A stretch of DNA of 14,161 bases. It comes from a bacterium (GTDB lineage Bacteria; Patescibacteriota; Minisyncoccia; UBA6257; 2-01-FULL-56-20). Below are positions 11,652 to 14,161 of this stretch, piece by piece; within the stretch, counting starts at the first letter, position 1; each line of letters starts with the position of its first letter. A program made the position numbers and the translations under genes. The notes beneath the pieces were generated by a model. That model was not told the DNA's origin, did no database searches, and saw only the letters and a list, made by a program, of their open reading frames with translations. The stretch spans positions 1 through 14,161 of the forward strand of contig JAKABL010000015.1 in NCBI GenBank assembly GCA_021801885.1, given 5' to 3'.

Positions 11652-13158
11652 AGGCGTTCGGCGCAAGCGGGAACGTCATAGAAAACGAATAGGCGCTCCC
11701 CGCCGGCTGGATCCCCGAAAGTGGCAGGTTCACTGTGCCAAAGTTACGGTTCTCCTGTACGAGATTTTTGAACTGCACGATATCGGTCTCGGTTGCCGCC
11801 GTGCCCGAGAGGAAGATGGGCGCATTCTGACCCTGCAACGTCACGCGGCTCACCATCACAGAACTCGATGCGGCGATCGTATCGAGCACATCCAATATCA
11901 TATGGCTTGTATCCGCATTGGCCTGAGCGGCACCCACGAGCGCCACTTCGTTGTTGAACACCGTCGATGACGCGGCGAGCGCGATCACTTTTTGAGAAGT
12001 CGCGGGATTCCCCACCGGCAGCGCCGCCGCCTGACTGACCATGCCCCCAAGGAAGCTCGATGCGAGCGCGAGCGTCGCGATAAGGAGCGCGAGCGCGGAC
12101 GGCATTACCACGGACCAAAATCCAAGGAGGTCGATGATCCGCTCCTCGTGATATCGGTCCGCAGCCGCTTCTCCCGAAAGATCGATCTCCCCTTTACCGT
12201 TGTCATGGCCGCCGTCATGCATCCCCGCGCCGAGCGCCACGAGCCATTCGGTGGGCGGTGAAGAAAGCATGATGGGGATGACGGGCACGCCCCCTGACGC
12301 ATCCCTCACGACCCGCACCGTCTCATCGGTGAACGCCGGCGCGATGACGAGGATGCCCGCAAGCGATTCCTGCCAATGCTGACGGTAAAAATTGAACATC
12401 TGGCGAAGTCCCATGGAAAGCGCACTATCGAATTGCGCGATCGGTATCTGCCCCTTTACATCCGCCACGCCACGCCACGGCATAGGATATTCAAAATACA
12501 TCTCCCCATTCTTCATAACGAGAAAATCAATCCCCTCGTTATCGAGATCGACAATGAGATAGGGGCGCACCATATCCACGGAAGAAAGCACCACCGATCG
12601 CACCATGCGCACAAGGGAGATCGCGCGGGATTCCACTCTAAGCGCGACGAATCCCTCGTTGAACAGGGTCTCGGCCAACGCATCCACGATCCTCCGCGGC
12701 ACGAACGCCGCCGACACCTCGAGGCGATTATTCGCGATATCCTCCGCAAGCACGCGCGTGCCGAAATAGGATTTATCGATATCGTCGGGCGAGGACATCT
12801 GCACATTGAGATCGATCGCCTTCTTCAGCTCTTCGCCCGCCAGCTTGGGAAGGGTGAACGACTGCGTATAGACCCCCGCCGAATCGAGCGAAACCACCAC
12901 GTTCATCTTTTTCCCTTTGTGTTTGAGCGCCGGTACCTTCGCGCGAAGCGCGCGAAGTGCACTCGCAAGCGCCGCGCGGTCCTTCACTTCGCCACGCTCC
13001 ATGACGCCCGGCGCAAGTACGACGGATACGCCCGTCCATTCTTTTCCCGCACGGTAGGCGAGCCGCAGCACCTGGTCGCTCACTTCAAGACCCGAAGGCA
13101 ACGCCCGCACGCGCAGCAGCGAGAGCAATCGGGAAAAATCTGGCCTCTTCATATGCAT
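11635..13158 (-). CDS. pilMN: PilM-PilN fusion, type IV pilus alignment-complex protein
   Basis: Protein of 507 residues in two parts. Residues about 20-315 look like PilM, the cytoplasmic actin-like protein: GLEVSDQVLRLAY (23-35) replaces the GLDIGSSxVK opening, LIVDLDNEGIDFLV (201-214) is the second phosphate-loop strand, and VALGAGMHD (307-315) matches the end of the fold. The nucleotide loops look degenerate. Residues 325-330 (IDLSGE) resemble the short peptide that opens PilN. A membrane helix follows (about 348-371), then a PilN-like periplasmic domain (about 385-500) with ILDVLDTIAASSSVMVSRV and the closing SFSMTFPL. In other bacteria PilM binds the N-terminal peptide of a separate PilN. 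Here they appear to be one chain. It is the third visible gene of the pilus operon, 24 nt after the PilX-like gene. Confidence 0.8.
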   Translation of the reverse strand: MHMKRPDFSRLLSLLRVRALPSGLEVSDQVLRLAYRAGKEWTGVSVVLAPGVMERGEVKDRAALASALRALRAKVPALKHKGKKMNVVVSLDSAGVYTQSFTLPKLAGEELKKAIDLNVQMSSPDDIDKSYFGTRVLAEDIANNRLEVSAAFVPRRIVDALAETLFNEGFVALRVESRAISLVRMVRSVVLSSVDMVRPYLIVDLDNEGIDFLVMKNGEMYFEYPMPWRGVADVKGQIPIAQFDSALSMGLRQMFNFYRQHWQESLAGILVIAPAFTDETVRVVRDASGGVPVIPIMLSSPPTEWLVALGAGMHDGGHDNGKGEIDLSGEAAADRYHEERIIDLLGFWSVVMPSALALLIATLALASSFLGGMVSQAAALPVGNPATSQKVIALAASSTVFNNEVALVGAAQANADTSHMILDVLDTIAASSSVMVSRVTLQGQNAPIFLSGTAATETDIVQFKNLVQENRNFGTVNLPLSGIQPAGSAYSFSMTFPLAPNAFRTPR

Positions 13159-13173
13159 ACCATTATTTTACCA
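13159..13173 (-). promoter_or_regulatory. Extended -10 of the pilMN gene (leaderless start)
   Basis: On the - strand TGG-TAAAAT (13165-13173) is followed by AATGGT and the ATG at 13158, which predicts a transcript starting at the A of ATG. A second in-frame ATG lies two codons on (13152). No good -35 is present. Confidence 0.45.
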
Positions 13174-13182
13174 TGCGGCACA

Positions 13183-13695
13183 TCATTGCAGCACCTTCCA
13201 CGAAACAACGCTCATGGGGCTGCTCGTATTCTCCACCATCACCACCCGTACGATCGATTCATGGTTCGCCACGGTCGCCGTCGAAGTAACCGTCACGAAT
13301 CCCGCGGCCGGGGCATCGTTCCCCACAAGTATGGTCGCCGTCGTCCCATTGGCGGAAATGGTATACGATGCCGGGAACGATGCGATCGCGCCTCGCTCGA
13401 GCTTCAACATGGCATCCTCCGCACCGGTAGTCGCGGCGGCCTGAGCGGCCGTGGTGTTCTTGATGCCGTATCCCGTGCTCACGAGCGCTCCCGAAAGAAA
13501 GAGGAGCAAAAGGCTCACGATCGCAATGACCGATCCGATGAGCAGCACCATGCCCACGAACATCTGGCCGCTCCTCGATGTGGTGCGTGCCAATATCCCT
13601 CTTTGTATCGCTTTAGAATGTTCCATATCGCGGCATTGGCTGTTCATGTTCCCTGTCCATATCCATCCGAGCTGCCCGCTTCCCACGCGCCGCAT
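13183..13695 (-). CDS. PilX-like membrane-anchored minor pilin protein
   Basis: Up to 170 residues. A short basic N-terminal stretch (RGILARTTSRSGQ, 32-44) leads into one long hydrophobic helix (about 45-70), then an Ala/Thr-rich region containing AAQAAATTGAEDAMLKLERG (83-102) and a beta-rich tail rich in Thr and Val. The GAEDAxLxL segment after the helix is typical of PilX-like proteins in CPR pilus loci. The usual prepilin G-F-S/T-L-I-E cleavage site is not visible. The start is uncertain: ATG 13695 follows GGGGAG directly, while ATGs at 13647 and 13626 would skip a stretch (GWIWTG) that looks non-coding. The gene lies 19 nt after the pilin-like gene and 24 nt before pilMN. Confidence 0.65.
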   Translation of the reverse strand: MRRVGSGQLGWIWTGNMNSQCRDMEHSKAIQRGILARTTSRSGQMFVGMVLLIGSVIAIVSLLLLFLSGALVSTGYGIKNTTAAQAAATTGAEDAMLKLERGAIASFPASYTISANGTTATILVGNDAPAAGFVTVTSTATVANHESIVRVVMVENTSSPMSVVSWKVLQ

Positions 13696-13714
13696 CTCTC
13701 CCCGTTCTTTTCCC

Positions 13715-14161
13715 TCAATAGCTCACCGCGCCGGTGGGCGCGACGGTCACCGTGGACGTAAGTGCCGGGGCCCCACTGGTCGTCATGAGGCCGATCTCGA
13801 TCGTCGTCGAAGGGCATGTGAACCCAGCGCATGAAGCATAGGCCCCCTGCGTGCCAAGCGCAGGTAATGCGCCGTTCGAATAATACACATAGAGCACGCC
13901 CCCCAGCGGGATCGACGTGGTCGTATACGCAATGTGCGCAGGAAGCGGCGTATATCCCTCGGCCGTGCCCGACGCAAGACCGGAAGTCGAAGTGGCATAG
14001 AAAAGCCGCATGAAAGGCTGCGTGTCGGTGGCGTTACTGAAGGCCACTCCCCAGAATCCCTGCGCTCCGCCGACCTGATTCCCCGCAAGCGTATTGCTCT
14101 GGGCTTCATGGAGCGTTGCAGTGATTTCCTGTGCCGCAACATTCATAATGCGGGCGTTGTT
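13715..14161 (-). CDS. Type IV pilin-like protein (5' end beyond right edge)
   Basis: The last 148 residues of a protein whose frame stays open to the window edge. The visible start NNARIMNVAAQEITATLHEAQSN has the pattern of the amphipathic lower half of a pilin helix, as in GspH/FimT-like pseudopilins. A Gly/Ser/Thr-rich globular part follows, with a CAGFTC cysteine pair that could form a C-terminal disulfide, and a beta-rich end (STTIEIGLMTTS). The ATG at 14146 is internal to this helix and is unlikely to be the start. The prepilin leader and hydrophobic N-terminus should lie just to the right. It precedes the PilX-like and pilMN genes, so all three probably belong to one pilus operon. Confidence 0.6.
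   Translation of the reverse strand, partial: NNARIMNVAAQEITATLHEAQSNTLAGNQVGGAQGFWGVAFSNATDTQPFMRLFYATSTSGLASGTAEGYTPLPAHIAYTTTSIPLGGVLYVYYSNGALPALGTQGAYASCAGFTCPSTTIEIGLMTTSGAPALTSTVTVAPTGAVSY

Noticed and set aside
12376..13761. 461-residue ORF antisense to the pilus genes
   Set aside because: It spans two real genes and the spacer between them, with a His/Arg-rich composition and no start signal.
1..14161. CRISPR array, tRNA/rRNA genes, insertion sequences, phage or defence genes
   Set aside because: None seen on either strand by eye: no spaced direct repeats, no cloverleaf, no transposase or integrase motifs.

Overview
The window looks like a piece of a Candidate Phyla Radiation (Patescibacteria/Parcubacteria) chromosome, possibly a GC-rich lineage such as Kaiserbacteria or Adlerbacteria. 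The phylum-level guess rests on the small CPR-type bS21, a cysteine-rich HisS, a compact type IV pilus locus beside housekeeping genes, very short spacers, and start codons that mostly lack Shine-Dalgarno sites. The finer placement is a guess from memory and cannot be tested here. GC is high throughout, so most long antisense ORFs are chance.

Left part (1-5050). The 3' end of an unrecognised + strand gene stops at a 16-bp palindrome and is followed by a terminator. Next come a promoter, a folded 5' leader and an exported 3D-domain (double-psi beta-barrel) protein. Its end overlaps, tail to tail, a - strand pair: a Fe-S-less MutY-like glycosylase followed by a secreted GH18 YaaH-like hydrolase. 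Between mutY and the next + strand gene is about 490 bp holding a complete but unexplained small transcription unit (promoter, Shine-Dalgarno, start codon, terminator) and then the promoter and long leader of a single-RRM RNA-binding protein. A monocistronic rmuC follows and ends at a two-way terminator.

Middle (5050-9032, - strand, read right to left). The order is rpsU, yqeY, ybeY, ftsA, ftsZ. The first three are tightly packed behind one good promoter. ftsA and ftsZ each have their own -10 box 6-8 nt from the start codon. Together these genes supply a ribosomal protein, a GatB/YqeY-domain protein, an rRNA-processing nuclease and the two core proteins of the division ring.

Right part (9115-14161). 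A - strand pair lepB-hisS and a + strand pth diverge from a 24-bp spacer. The last block is a - strand type IV pilus operon entering from the right edge: a pilin-like protein (cut by the edge), a PilX-like membrane-anchored minor pilin, and one polypeptide fusing a PilM-like cytoplasmic domain to a PilN-like membrane and periplasmic domain.

The recurring theme is transcription: at least five genes (mutY, rmuC, ftsA, rpsU, pilMN) have a -10 hexamer only 6-7 nt before the start codon and ftsZ has one 8 nt before, which predicts leaderless or nearly leaderless mRNAs. I see no CRISPR array, insertion sequence, tRNA, rRNA, prophage or defence system. The most unusual items are the PilM-PilN fusion, the clusterless MutY with Glu at the catalytic Asp position, the leaderless pattern, and the small transcription unit at 3063-3340.
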